A stretch of DNA of 64,000 bases from Nemertoderma westbladi (GCA_032718475.1 JAUCBJ010007242.1:100229-164228), one strand, 5' to 3'. Shown: positions 1 to 11,946, counted from the first letter of the stretch. Notes: generated from the letters alone by a model not told the origin. Program-made: numbers and translations.

Positions 1-770
1 CAATAAAAGTCACTGAGTCCAAATAAACCCGGAATGGAAGACTTAGTGGCTAGATATTCTCACATTCTTTTAAATCTGCAGTTAAATCTCACCTCCGTGT
101 GCAATGTAAAAATAGGTCCAAAGAGGACGGTGCAGGGTTGCCAGTAGGCTGGGTGCAGTAATTGAAGCAAACAAGCCTTCCCCGACCTGTCGGTTAGGCC
201 TACCAACTACTGTACTATTTTTGTTTTTAAATTTCCGACTAAAACATCCATTGCTAAGCAACAGATTAAATACTCTTCTGGTGGTGGGAAATGTTTGTTT
301 AGTATTTTACCGATATGTATGTATATTAATTATCTTAAAATCATTATTATTGTAATTATTAATTACTAGCTATTTTAAATTTAAAAAATAGGTCCAATAG
401 TCCTACAATAAGTTATTAGTTTCTTAATTAATTGTTTACTATTTATACTATAATTACGTTTTATAAATTATACTGTGCATAGCTACATATCTATCATTGT
501 GTCAGTCGGAATATTGTCTCGCTCTCTGTAAAGTTGTACGTAGTGTAATTACATTTAATATTTGCTTTAGGTTAGCGTAATAATTGGGAAAGTGTAATCT
601 AGTTTGTTACCAAGTAACATAAAGACCCCTCCTTGGAAATAAGCTGCAAAGATTTAGGGGTAATCCTATATGTTATGTTGGACAATACCTATACATTGTT
701 TGGGTATTTGTTATTGTTTTTACATAATGCTGTAATGTGTAAATAAATAAATCTATATATCTATCCATAT
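1..770 (+). mobile_element. 3' end of a non-LTR retrotransposon (LINE), plus strand
   Basis: Bases 62-118 match, in the opposite orientation, the coding end of the LINE fragment at 11535-11865. Bases 385-770 match the 3' untranslated sequence of that copy (9051-9317 and 11470-11560). The copy ends in a short AAATAAATAAATCTATATATC-like tail near 745-775, typical of LINEs that terminate in a short tandem tail. Between 121 and 396 there is about 275 bp absent from the other copy, bounded by the same 12-13 bp word ending in AAATAGGTCCA. This is either an insertion with target duplication here or a microhomology deletion in the other copy. It has no coding capacity beyond the tail of the second open reading frame. 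Confidence 0.75.
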
Positions 771-1310
771 CTATCGTATTCTATTCACGTACTATTTATT
801 AATTTGGTTTAATTAATGTGTGATATACATTTAATCTTTGAAGGTAATATGTTGACATATTGTATCTATCTATCTATTGTCATATATTTGTTTGCAAATA
901 AATAGACGGTACAAGTAATTAAAGGTATGCAATGTGATGTATTCAATATTATAAGAGCGCTTATGTATTTAACTAATGGAATCAGCAGTATCTAGCTAGT
1001 GTGAGTAGAACTGCCTTATTATTTGGTCGATAAAAAAAATATAATAGGCACTAAATTAGCTGTATATATAGATGCCTGTTAAGCAGAAGCACTGATCCCA
1101 CTCACCGCCATATTGGTTTGTTTTGTAATGAGATTTTCTCTACAGCTCTATGCAACAGGAAAAACAAATTGAAAATTAAAATTTTGACCTTAAATTTCAT
1201 ATAATACTGTACTGTAATTATGGCTGTAAAATCGTCCAACGTTTATGTTTGCATTTCGGTTTACCACCGCAAGCTTTACCACATTCTGACATTGCCGAGG
1301 CAAATAAGAG
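771..1310. other. AT-rich intergenic sequence, nothing recognised
   Basis: AT-rich sequence with CTATCTATC-type simple repeats just after the LINE tail. I see no open reading frame, RNA gene or clear inverted repeat. Confidence 0.6.
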
Positions 1311-2150
1311 AAGATTAAAAGAAAATATTAAACTGTAGGCCGTAGGGCCTATCATTTTTTGTTACAGTATTTAATTTCGCTAAATTGTGTTTTAGAATAG
1401 CATATACCATACCACTGCTGCACTGTGACTGTAACCTGCTCCTTTCCCTGAATAATAAACAATGATGATTCGACATTTGTTGGTTTGTGACCACCCCCCC
1501 CCCCCCCTCCCTGTATGGAATCCATCCAAAACCGGATAGCGCCGGATAGCGCGCCAACCAATTTTTATGCGCGCCCACCGTAAAAATATGTCGTAAAAAT
1601 ACCGCGCCGCGCGCTGATGCAATTTCGAAGAAACCCTGCGCCAACGAAATTTTTAAGCGCGCCGCACATTGAAACAATTTTGAAGAGCGCCGCGCCAATG
1701 CAATTTAAATTTTGAAGGAGTGGAACCAGTCTGCCAATGTCAGTACTGCTGTACATGTTCCTGTTCAGCAGTAACCATACAACAGAAAAAAGAAAGGCGA
1801 GCGAAGTGAGCCGAAATTTTTTAACAGCTAATAATTCCATTTTTAAGGCACTTCCGTAATTGTTAAACCAACAAATTGGCGCCAGCTTTTATGTTTGGGA
1901 GCGCCTCGCGCCAAAGCCGGCGCACTTTACGATTTTCGAGCGCGTCATGCGCCACATTGGCGCGCTTTTATTGTAAAGTGCGCCAGATTAATCCGGCGCA
2001 AAGTGTATGGATTCCCAGTCTGCCCCCCCCCCTCCTGCCTCAGACTGTCAGAAATAGGGCTCGATCGGAGCTCCGGCCTCCGGCTCCAGCCATTTTGGCA
2101 CCTCCGGCTCCTGCTCCGGCTCCGGTAAAAATATTGCCGGAGTTAATTTT
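1311..2150. repeat. GCGCGCC-rich repetitive block with a poly-C tract
   Basis: The block is rich in GCGCGCC and GCGCCA words on both strands, unlike the AT-rich flanks. It contains a C tract (about 1494-1508, continued as CCCCCCTCCC), a second C run near 2023-2033, and one copy of the dispersed word CTGTAACCTGCTCCTTTCC near 1428. A GCGAGCGAAGTGAGCC-like word at about 1798 is also recurrent in the window. The reading frames through it are compositional artefacts of low-complexity GC-rich DNA and look like no protein family. Confidence 0.5.
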
Positions 2151-3199
2151 TTAATAAAGTATTATATTTCGTGCATATTCTAATCTGAACAATTATTTAC
2201 ACTATAAGTACTGTAGTACAGCTTCAATATCTGAATATCAAGCATAATACTGCAGTATTTACTTAAAGTCAATGACTGACTGACTGTACTGCAGTACTGG
2301 CACTGGCCAGCTGGCTGACGGTACAGTGTACAATCATAGCTGTCATGCCAGCATACTGTACTGCAGTACTGGCTGACTGGTGCACGTACGGTAGGCTACC
2401 TACAGTACACACCTCTATGACAGTTAGTGAGTTAGGTACTGTAGGTAATTTTTAGCCGTCAGCGTCAGGCCGTCTGTCCGTGATAAATTAATTACTTAAA
2501 TATTAAATTGAACATTCGTAAATCTATAAATTATGAAATTAATTAGACCTACAGTATGATTGATTATGAGCGATTGGCGAACAATTGACGAACTTTTAGC
2601 TTTTAGCATATTGTTTAGTTCACAATTTACATTCATGTTATGTCTAACCTTACAGCCTTATGTACCCAGGACTTTATAGTGTCTTTAGGACTAGATTAGA
2701 TTATCCTCGAACAAATATTTAATTACAAATTATATTTGGTGGATACTGGTAGCAATGCCAGGTTAGCCAACTGCAGCTGCTGCTAAGGCTAACTACAGTA
2801 CAAGCTACGATTTCGTCTAAGGCTATGGGAGCCCTATCAGAAAGAAATACTACAAGTTGATGCTACCACCATCTCTTCTAATTTTTCCATACAACAGGAA
2901 GGGTATTATAAAACAGCTGGATAACAGGATAATGAAATGGGATTAGTAACTGATTAACGCGTTGCCTATATGGAATACTGACAAAAAGCGCGCCACACGC
3001 GTTCTGGTTAAACGAAAATCGCGCCAGCCATGATATCTAATGCGCGCCAAGCCAACAATTGACTATGAAAAATTTTGCAGTAATTCTGTAATTGCTTAAT
3101 TGTAATAATTTATCAGTTTATAATGCTGTAGCCCTACAGTATTTTAACATTAAAATGCGAGCGTAGCGAGCAAGGAAATTTTCCAATTATGTTAACATA
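2151..3199. other. Non-coding sequence with many CAGTACTG palindromes
   Basis: Between about 2200 and 2420 the palindromic words CTGCAG, CAGTAC and AGTACTG recur many times, giving a self-complementary texture. The rest is AT-rich. Near 3157 lies a GCGAGCGTAGCGAGC word, one of several in the window. No gene is recognised. Confidence 0.5.
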
Positions 3200-3540
3200 T
3201 ACAGTCCCAATCCCAATAAACATTAACTTGGTCGTTTTGGCGGCCAAAATAACCAAAATCACCAAAAAAATGTAGTGTATTCCTATGGGCTACTTGGTCG
3301 TTTTGGCGAAGCGATTTAACTCGAATCAGCTCAATCCAGACAGTCTGTCTCCTTGGCCATCCATTTGGTGGATCTGACTAAATGTCGGCTCGCTTTCATT
3401 TTTATTATTGACAGATTGTTAGCTTACCCGGCGCTGAGCCTTGCAGTACTGGAGTCCACCCACTGAGGCATTGATAGAGTACACAGTCTTATAATAGGAG
3501 TTGAATGGGGCTTCGTTAAAGGAGGAGTATGCATAATAAT

Positions 3541-3725
3541 CTGAACGTCCCGAAATTAATTTATGGACGTCTCGAAATTAATTTATGGACGTCTCGAAAT
3601 TAATTTATGGACGTCCCAAAATTAACTATATGGACGTCCCGAAATTAACTTATGGACGTCCCGAAATTAACTTATGGACGTCCCGAAATTAATTTATGGA
3701 CGTCCCGAAATTAATCTATCAACCA
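3541..3725. repeat. 22-bp tandem repeat (GGACGTCCCGAAATTAATTTAT), about 8 units
   Basis: Eight head-to-tail units vary mostly at CCC/CTC and ATTTA/ACTTA. The unit core GGACGTCC is palindromic. A reverse-oriented unit follows at about 3755-3790, so the array can fold back on itself. It lies inside the TA-flanked element. Confidence 0.85.
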
Positions 3726-3871
3726 ATCAGAATCGTAATGAAATAACTAATTAATGGACGTCCATAAATTAATTTCGGGATGTTAATTTCGGAAATTAAT
3801 TTCAATAATATTTTTTTTACAATAAAAATTTTTTTAAATATTTTTTTACAATGTATAATTCGCGGACACTG

Positions 3872-4279
3872 CGGGGTGACTATAAAACAAAGACCCAATT
3901 ATATAAAGACCTGCATAATCTTGTTACATGTGTTAACTTTCATTAATTGTTTTGAATCCCCCGTCACGCCTCTGTAACTTGCTCCTTTACTAACCTGCTC
4001 CTTTAAATAGCAATGGTACATAACGCTCATTGTGACCTGTACAAAACAAAAAGGTAAAGTCGCGTTACGTCCCAAAGAGCGTTAGGTTCCAAAGAGCTTT
4101 AGGTCCCATTGCCAGAGAGCGTGAGGTCACATTGCCATTTAAAGGAGCAGGTTAGTAAAGAAGCAGGTTACAGAGGCGTGTTGGGGAACCAAAACAATAA
4201 AAGAGAGTTAACACGTGTGTTTTGTATTTGTACAGGTCTTTATTATTTGGGTCGTTGGTCTTTGTTTTGTAGTCACCCG
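3872..4279. repeat. Foldback repeat with arms of about 145 bp
   Basis: The left arm (about 3872-4015) and right arm (about 4130-4279) are imperfect reverse complements. Both contain GTGACTA-AAAACAAAGACC near the outer end and CCTCTGTAAC-TGCT-CTTTACTAACC near the inner end, separated by about 115 bp. The inner-end word CTGTAACCTGCTCCTTT is the same one that forms the tandem array at 17505-18045, so this is one family in two forms. It is non-coding. Confidence 0.75.
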
Positions 4280-5138
4280 ACACTGCGGTGTTGCGTGGGG
4301 GCCACCAATCCACCCACCCACATTCAACTCCCAACTTCCTGGACACTAGGATACTGAGTGAAAGCGTCTGAAACTACTACAGGAACTCCATGACATACTA
4401 TGGGCTAGCGACTAGGGATTGGCGCCCTTGAACATATAAACTGTAGTACCTACTGTACCACCTACCTTAAAGTGACCTGTGGGACCAGCCCATTATTAGT
4501 GAGGTCGGCATTTCTCTTTATCCTGCCGCTCTCTTTGTATTACAATAGCATACAGCTAACCAATGGCAATGGTCTACCCCCAGTGCGGGAAAGACAAGAT
4601 GGCTACCATTGAAATGAATAGGGGAAGGATAATATGGTGTGTTCGTGTTCCCATCCTAATGTCTGTCGTCTTGGCTCAGTTAAGCTTAAACAGAGCCACA
4701 GCACAGCCTACAATAGAGCTTTACCTAAATACACTTCCAGTGAGCCAAGCAGTAGTGGCGGGTTAGCTCCAAAATGCCCATGTAGGATTTCTTCGAAAAA
4801 GGACCAATTGGTTGAGTTACGAGTTACAGTGAAAAAGTATTCATGATTAGATTTTGCTTTGAACAGGAGAAACAGATGGAATATATAGGTCATCTAATTA
4901 ATTGTTTAAAGATTAGCAAAGAATACAGTGTAATTGAATTGATGAAATCCATAAATAAAACGTGGATACAAAATGTAAAATCGGGATGCAAAATATACAT
5001 TTCTGAGCTAAGAAAGGGAAATTGGATACTGTACAACTTGTCTGGATACAAGCGGTCCGTTTACCTTACAAAATGAAAAATAAACGTGCGAAATATAAAA
5101 CAGTAGTAGTGTCCTACTCGAACGGAACGGAACTGTCC

Positions 5139-5162
5139 GGGGGGGGGGGGGGGGGGGGGGGG
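5139..5162 (+). repeat. Poly-G tract (24 G)
   Basis: Uninterrupted run of G. It is the longest of a set of G/C homopolymers of about 19 bases or more in this window (8848-8866, 15276-15294, 19547-19566, about 24497-24517, 25481-25503). The length is likely polymorphic, and sequencing or assembly length is uncertain here. Confidence 0.9.
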
Positions 5163-5747
5163 AATGTCCGAAAATCGAAGCCTTTTTCTATCTGCCAACA
5201 TCCTGGGCTTTACTTACACTCAGCCTCTATTCACTGGCTGTGATTGACAAGCCAACTTGCCTCAGAAGTTCCTTTCATGAATGCCGCAATTTATATTTGG
5301 CCATTTTGGTCGTTTTGGCCGCCAAAATGACCAAGTTAATGTTTATTGGGATTGGGACTGTATACAGTCTGACAGTAATAGTCAGATCAGCAGATAGTGC
5401 TGTAGTTGTAGTAGTAGTAGGTCAACGTCAACTGACTGTTTTTAAATGCAGATGTGATCAAGATGCGAGCGTAGCGAGCACGAAAATTTTAACATTTCAG
5501 CATTTAAAGTAGGCAAACCGGCTGTTTTCAAATGCAGAAGTCATTAAATTGCGAGCGTAGCGAGCATGGAAATTCTTCTGAATCATGCAGGCTGCCATGG
5601 TCTTATTGGTTTGAAGAATCTGACAATTGAAAAAACTTTTGAAACAAGTCATGTTTTTAATGGTCATGCTCAATCTGTCCGTTTCCGTTTCCATTTGTCC
5701 ACAGCCAGACTGCCAGACAGTGCTAACTGCTAAGAGTAGGCTTACAG

Positions 5748-6402
5748 TATAAACTGATAAACGCGAGCGAAGCGAGCGGACATTTTTCAATCTTTTTAAA
5801 CCTGTGGAATAATTTCAAATAGAGCTGTAGCAGTGTAGAGTGGGATGTGTTGCCAGTGCACTGCTACGCTACCTCCTACTGTCCAAACCTAACTGCCTAA
5901 CCCTACATCCATATTCGCGCCAGGACCGCCAGGATCCTCAATGCGCGCCACACGCCCCTGTCACTATGCGCCAGGATCCTTAATCCGCGCCACACGCCCC
6001 TGTCACTACGCGCCAGGATCCTTAATCCGCGCCACACATGTTGAGCAAACTCTACATAAATTCCAACCTGGTCCACATCCAGACACTGCTAAGAGTAGGC
6101 TTAGGTCTACTCTCTACAGTATAAACGCGAACGAAGCGAGCGGGCATTTTTCAATCTTTTTAAACCTATGGAATAATTTCAAATAGAGCTGTAGAGTGGG
6201 ATATGTTGCCAGTGCAGCAGTGCACTGCTACCGGTACGCTACATCCTACTGTCCTACCGTACAGCCATACCCTACAGCCCTAACCCTACGCCTACATCCA
6301 TATTCGCGCCAGGACCGCCAGGATCCTCAATGCGCGCCAGGATCCTCAATGCGCGCCACACGCCCCTGTCAGCTGTCACTATGCGCCAGGATCCTTAATC
6401 CG
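5748..6402. repeat. Direct duplication, offset about 364 bp
   Basis: The segment from about 5748 (GCGAGCGAAGCGAGCGG, a pyrimidine stretch, GGAATAATTTCAAATAGAGC) through GCGCCAGGATCCT and CCACACGCCCCTGTCAC is repeated from about 6118 to 6402. A third partial copy of the ATCCGCGCCACACATG segment resumes at 6968 after the inserted minisatellite element. The sequence is non-coding and GC-rich relative to its surroundings. Confidence 0.7.
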
Positions 6403-6967
6403 GGGTCCGTCTAAAAGCCACATCGGACCCAATCGGTACCACATCGGACCACATCGGGGCCACATCGGACCTAATGGGTACGACATCGGACCCAATCGGT
6501 ACCACATCGGACCCAATCGGAACCACATCGGACCCAATTGGTACCACATCGGACCAAATCGGTACCACATCGGGCCCAATCGGTACCACATCGGACCAAA
6601 TCGGTACCACATCGGTCCTAATGGGTACCACATCGGACCCAATCGGTACCACATCGGACCCAAACGGTACCTCATCGGAACCAATCGGTACCACATCGGA
6701 CCCAATCGGTACCACATCGGTACCACATCGGCCCAATCGGTACCACATCGGACCCAATCGGTACCACACCGTTCTCAAAAAGGTTCCAAGCCAGACTCAA
6801 AAGGTACCAGCCCGGACCAAAGCTACTGGTCGCAATCAGCACCGATGTGGCTCCGATGTGGCCCCGATGTCAGGATGTGGTCCGATGTGGCCCCGATGTG
6901 GTCCGATGTGGTCCGATTTGGTCCAATGTGGTACCGATTTGGTCCGATGTGGCTTTTAGACGGACCC
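6403..6967. mobile_element. Non-autonomous 8-bp-TSD DNA element built from a 21-bp minisatellite
   Basis: The ends are perfect inverted repeats of about 27 bp: the left starts GGGTCCGTCTAAAAG and the right ends CTTTTAGACGGACCC. They are flanked by an exact 8-bp direct repeat TTAATCCG (6395-6402 and 6968-6975). An 8-bp target duplication is typical of hAT and P elements. The interior is about sixteen units of a 21-bp repeat carrying GGTACCACATCGGA (about 6420-6770), then a spacer, then the complementary orientation (GATGTGGCCCC, about 6843-6945), so the whole element is foldback-like. Reading frames through it encode only the repeat (a GTTSDPI-type heptad) and are not taken as genes. No transposase is present. 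Confidence 0.8.
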
Positions 6968-7020
6968 TTAATCCGCGCCACACATGTTGAGCAAACTCTA
7001 CATAAATTCCAACCTGGGGC

Positions 7021-7520
7021 TATATGTGTACGCCTCTATCTGCAACTTTATTTCTCCCTCTGCAATTTCGCGGGCTTGGGACCGTTTTTTGTGTTTTTTG
7101 AACACAAAAAGCTGCATTAAAACACAGCTAGATCAGCCCCCGCTCAATGCATGGCTCGCCCCACAATCAGACAATGCTTTGTTTTATTTTGCACATCATG
7201 TGCGCCCCCCTAAACGATTTTAACTACACTTGGATACACGTTTTGCAAGCGTTTCTCAATCGTTTGTACTCTTTTGTGCTATTTTTGCACTGTTTTGTAC
7301 TATTTTTGCACATTATTGTACCGGTACTTTTTTGTATTCTTTTGTACTATATTGTACTATTTCTGCTATTTTGTATTTTTTTGTACAAATTCGTCGGACC
7401 CCAGGCTGCCAGGCAGTCAGGTGTAAGGAAAATGGAACATAAACCAGTAAACATAACCCCTAAGCCTACACTTAAAAACTCTGCATTAGCTACCAGTTCA
7501 GTTCGCTGCAGAATACAGTT
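7021..7520. other. T-rich simple-repeat region
   Basis: From about 7225 to 7395 the words TTTTGTACTATTTTTGCAC and relatives recur imperfectly. A reading frame here encodes only low-complexity Phe/Leu/Tyr runs and is rejected as a gene. Confidence 0.5.
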
Positions 7521-7522
7521 AG

Positions 7523-7930
7523 GAACACTGGTCACTTTCTGGCTGAAGCTCAGCCAAAAATTGTCCACATATTTACAGCCAGAAAGTGTCCGTGCAGCCA
7601 CTATTTGTCCTTCACAGGCTGCGATTATATTTCCGGACATATTTTGGCTGTAACTCCACTAGTAGTCAAAGCAGAAGCTGGGCACATTTTTATTTTTAAT
7701 ATTATGATAGTTATCCCAATGACTGAATGATGAGATTCTAATACTCAAATTAATTTATACATAATTTTATGGCGATTCTAATGGCATAATTTTTAGAATG
7801 CCAATGTTAAAATTTCACTGCCGGTTTTCAAATGAAATTTAGCATTGTTTTCTATGGAGAAATTTCACTCTGGGAGCGTTTTCCGCGGACACATTCTGGC
7901 TGTAAATTGGACATATTGTGACCAGTGTTC
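7523..7930. mobile_element. Possible small MITE with 13-bp inverted ends
   Basis: GAACACTGGTCAC at 7523 is mirrored by GTGACCAGTGTTC ending at 7930. CTGGCTG words and their complements repeat inside. Flanking sequence on both sides shares ACCAGTTCAGT and GTTCGCTGCAGAATA. I find no clean target duplication, so the element boundary is tentative. Confidence 0.4.
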
Positions 7931-9050
7931 TTGACTGGAATAGAATACAAAATACCAGTTCAGTCAGTCAGTTCGCTGCAGAATAGAATACAAAATAGCC
8001 ATGTTCTGATGTTGGGCGTTGGTTGGCCTAGTCAGACAGTACAAATCTGCAAATGGAAGTTCACTCACACTCACGTACCTTCTGACCTGTGACCTTAGCG
8101 CAGTACAGCAGTAGCGAACTTCTCGCACCATAGGCTATACTGCTATACAAGAAAACGTGAGTTGAGCTCGAGTGAATGTCTGATGTCAGAACGTGGTCTG
8201 CTCTGTCAGTCTGTATCATCTCGATTCTCGAGCAATAGGCAGATAGGCTACAGCAGTACAGGCAGACAGGGCTACGGCAGTACGGGAAACATTACCTCGG
8301 CTTCGTCTGCAGCTCCCTGGCCTGGCTCCACGTATGACTTATCAGCTTATACTGGCAACTGGCACTGGCAGACTGCTGGACTGATAGGCCTATATCAGTA
8401 TATGGGAGTATGGACAGATGGATGGACATATAATAATATATGCCTAATAATATTATATTAATATAATAAAATAAATAATAATATAATAAAGGTTAAAAAC
8501 TCACTATTTGGGTTGGGGTTGGGCCTGGCACCTGGGATATCTGGATATTGGCCAGATACAGACAGCTGGACAGACAAAGTACAGAAGTAAAGTCTATATC
8601 TGTGATCTGTATACAGGTATACAGCAGTACTGCAGTAAGCCTACCTCTGTACACTGTACTTGCCTACAGTATATGAAATCAACTGAAAAATATTGACATA
8701 GGCCTACAGGCCTACCTGCCTACGACTGGTATTACTGTATTACAGTATTAATGCTGTACAATACTGCAATGTTACTTGTACAGTACATGCTGTAAGCTGT
8801 ACATGTAACATAACCTGACGGGGAGCACGCGCTTAACGACCATGCCCGGGGGGGGGGGGGGGGGGGCATATTTTATACGGGAGCAATTTTGACTGGGACA
8901 CCGACACACCTCTCACACCCGACACACCGTTACCATTCATATATATGTTTTATTGACCAATTACTATGTTTGATAAATTCAATATAGATAATTAACACCA
9001 AACGCATTAGTCCAAATTAAACAACTAGTAGGTAATTAATAGTATCTCTT
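7931..9050. other. Non-coding region with palindromic CTGTAC words and a poly-G tract
   Basis: The region contains many CAGTAC, CTGCAG and TAGGCCTA words, and a 19-G tract at 8848-8866. The reading frames are short and lack recognisable motifs. No gene is supported. Confidence 0.5.
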
Positions 9051-9317
9051 AATAGATATATTTATTTATACATTATGTAAAAAACAATAACCAATACACC
9101 AAACAATGTACCGGTATAAAGGTATTGTCCAACATAACATATAGGATTACCCCTAAAGCTTTGCAGCTTATTTCCAAGGCGGTCCTTTATGTTACTTGGT
9201 TACAAATACAATATTACACTACGCTAACCTAAAACCAATATAAAACGTAATTACACTTACTATGTACATGTACAACTTTACCGAGAGCGTGACAATGTCC
9301 GACTCAACGATAAAGAT
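9051..9317 (-). mobile_element. LINE 3' untranslated end (second copy, distal part)
   Basis: In reverse complement this matches bases about 490-770 of the LINE copy at the window start, including the AACATAAAG and GGGGTAATCCTATATGTTATG segments. The same LINE copy resumes at 11470, so a 2.15 kb insertion separates the two parts. Confidence 0.75.
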
Positions 9318-11469
9318 CCCTGCAAACAATGTATTGTTAAAAAGCTGTTATTAAAATGTTATTTAATGACATAGATAACATTATTTCAAATTGTTAGATT
9401 AATGGTAAAAAAACTGTAAATTGGCCAAGAAATATGACGTTATATACTAACGTTATTATTTCGTTTTTAATAACATTAAAATAACAAAGCCAGGATGGTT
9501 ACATATCATTACTTTTATGTTATTCCTTATCATTATTATTGTATTTTTATTGACATTAAAATAACAACGGCATAATGTTTATTTAGATCGTTACTTTTAT
9601 GTTATTTCTTAACATAAAAATATTGTTTGATAAAAACGTAACATTATATGTGCATTTAAGCCCTTCTCTCATGTTTTATGGTTGGTTCGCTTGCTCAAAC
9701 TAATAATCCCCCTCCATTGCCGTTCTTTATATCGTTCTTTATAATTGCCAAACCCTTTATTGAATAATTAATTAATAATTTCCCTACGCATGTTGATATC
9801 GTAGTGGCAGGCTACAATCTCTAACACAGTTTGATTGAATCCAATTTTGTTGTAGGCAATTGTATGCAAATTAATAACAATTAAAACGTATAACATGAAT
9901 TGAATTTTTTGTATAATGACCAGTCAGGAACAAATAATGAAATAAACAGCAAAATCAAAGTAAAATATCGCAGAATAAGTAAACAACAAATATATGGCTG
10001 TATGGCCCATCTGCCCATTACGTAAATGGTTTTGATATTTCGGTTAAAGTTAATCACAGACTTAAAAATAATATGTTTATGACGTAATAATAAGTGACAA
10101 CAACGTAATGAATTGCATCAATTAAAATACTTTAAGTTAATATTATTCACTAGATTTATAGATCTGATTTGTAGTCTATATAAAATAATGTACATATAGT
10201 GGGTTTAATAAATAATACCTCACAACAATGTTAAATTATTAAAAGGAGCAGGTTACAGTTGGCTACAGAGGCACATTATTATATCCTACGGGTAAACAAA
10301 AAAAAACAGGTTACAGATTTATTTCTGGGAGAGTAATCAGTACTTATTTGAATCGATTTCTCCCTGGAGAGGGATGAATTTGATTGCATCGCAAATCCTC
10401 CCAATCTGAACAAATCATATTTAAAAAATTAAATGTTAATTATAATTATAGCTGAGTGAGCTTAATTTATTAAACTGTAAAAATAAATCAATAGGCCTAG
10501 GCCCTACAAAAGTACAATCTAAAAACTGAAACAATAAATAGTTTGTAATAACAGTTAATGTGAAGTTTTAAAATCGAAATCGAATCGAAAGTTTTGTAGT
10601 AATGCTGTCCCTGTGCCCTGCCCCTTCAACTGAAAACTGGGACCTCCAAATAATAAGAATTCCAATCTTTAGTCCTCGGCTGTTGAAATCCACCATCAGT
10701 ACAGACAAATAAGTCAATCCTCCACCTGTCAGTGCTGGTTTAAGGGGACTTCCTGGTCCTGGCAGACTTGAATTCTGTAATTGGTAGGTCTAATGCAGTA
10801 ATGTGTGAATCCAGAGGGTAAAGGCGAACTCGCATTCAGGTATAGATATGTTTTATTTATGAGTTCAGGTTAAATAAATCACAAAACCAAAACTATAAAA
10901 CCAAAAATATAAGCTACTGTACAGTGCAGTAGGCCTGCAGTAACTACACTACAGTAATATAGAGATAGGCCTTGCAGTACAGCAGTATAACAATACATAT
11001 ACACATAAAACATTGAATACAGGCACACCAGAATGAGTATTGTACAACATACCATACTGTATACCATTTACATGTGGAAAATTCCTCCATTACCGCGAAT
11101 TTTAAAATTAGCCAATCATCAATCTCAGATTAGATAATAGAAGTGACAGCGTCTATCGCATAATGTTTATTTTATGTGACAAAATAACATTGTTCTGATA
11201 TGTAACAAACCATGTTCATAAAATGTTAGAACTAAACACTTATAAAACATTTTTGACTAATGTTTATGTTCTCACATTAAAATTACGTTTTTTTAACATC
11301 AACAGTTATCATTTATTTAATGTCTGACAAAGACATTATAGAGTAATGTTAAAATAACATATATTGAACATCTAAATATTCTATCAAACAAGGAAATAAC
11401 ATTTATCAACATTTATAACAAATTAATGATGTTTTTCTGACATTCCTTGAAAGTAAATTGTTTGCAGGG
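9318..11469. mobile_element. DNA element with CCCTGCAAACAAT inverted ends, splitting a LINE
   Basis: The left end starts CCCTGCAAACAATGTA and the right end is the complement (ATTGTTTGCAGGG), flanked by AT on both sides. The empty-site order of the LINE 3' region is visible in the copy at the window start, which supports these ends. Both subterminal zones (about 9340-9660 and 11160-11450) are loaded with AACAT/ATGTTA words such as TTAAAATAACA, in both orientations, a typical layout for repeated transposase-binding sites. No transposase is recognised. A copy of the CTGCTCCTTT family lies at about 10243-10285. Confidence 0.7.
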
Positions 11470-11865
11470 ATGTAATGTACAGAACAATTTATTATAAAAC
11501 GTAATTACAGTATAAATAGTAAATAATTAATAAACTAATAACTTACTGTAGGACTATTGTACCTATTTTTACATTGCACACGGAGGTGAGATTTAACTGC
11601 AGATTTAAAAGAATGTTGATTATTTAGGTTTTTAATTTCATTAGGCAGAGCGTTCCAATTTTTAATGCCGTTAAAAAAGAAAGTATCAGATTCAAAGGAT
11701 TTACAATTCGGGAGGTAGAAGTTTGAAGCACTAGCTCTGGTACTATAAGAGTGTGTATCACGTACTCTGTTGAATTTTTGTTTTAGGTAATTGGGACATT
11801 TACCATTATACACTTTATGCACATGGTTAAGGCGTAGCTGCTTAACTCTACTATCTAAGTTACTG
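11470..11865 (-). mobile_element. LINE ORF2 C-terminal fragment plus start of its 3' UTR
   Basis: The minus strand encodes about 100 residues ending at 11535. The pattern is typical of the C-terminal tail of CR1/L2-like non-LTR retrotransposons: a VHKVYNGKCP start, an Arg/Ser-rich middle, then FFNGIKNWNALPNEIKN, SFKSAVKSHL and a stop. The frame is open upstream to about 11865 with no reverse transcriptase attached, so this is a 5'-truncated copy. The nucleotide match to the window start identifies the same family. Confidence 0.75.
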
Positions 11866-11946
11866 TAAGTAGTCCAGATTCAGAAAAGTCATCTGGAGGC
11901 TCCGAAATATGTGCAACATGTTGAACATGAAAGAGAGCACATTTCT

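Larger units (their letters stand above)
3202..5360. mobile_element. TA-flanked inverted-repeat DNA element, 2.16 kb, non-autonomous
   Basis: The left end begins CAGTCCCAATCCCAATAAAC. The right end is its reverse complement, ending ATTGGGATTGGGACTG. The inverted match continues for about 65 bp (3202-3266 against 5297-5360). Both ends abut TA (3200-3201 and 5361-5362), the target preference of Tc1/mariner-like transposons. The interior holds a 22-bp tandem array, a foldback repeat and a poly-G tract, and no recognisable transposase. It is a composite passenger element that would depend on a transposase made elsewhere; the family assignment rests only on the TA target and the TIRs. Confidence 0.75.

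Noticed and set aside
1315-2154. Overlapping frames on both strands of about 70-130 codons
   Set aside because: They arise from GCGCGCC-rich low-complexity DNA and poly-C; no motif or homology pattern.
6379-6959. Long frames on both strands encoding WYRLGPM-, DVVPIGS- and GTTSDPI-type repeats
   Set aside because: They only read the 21-bp minisatellite, which stays open in several frames because 21 is divisible by 3.
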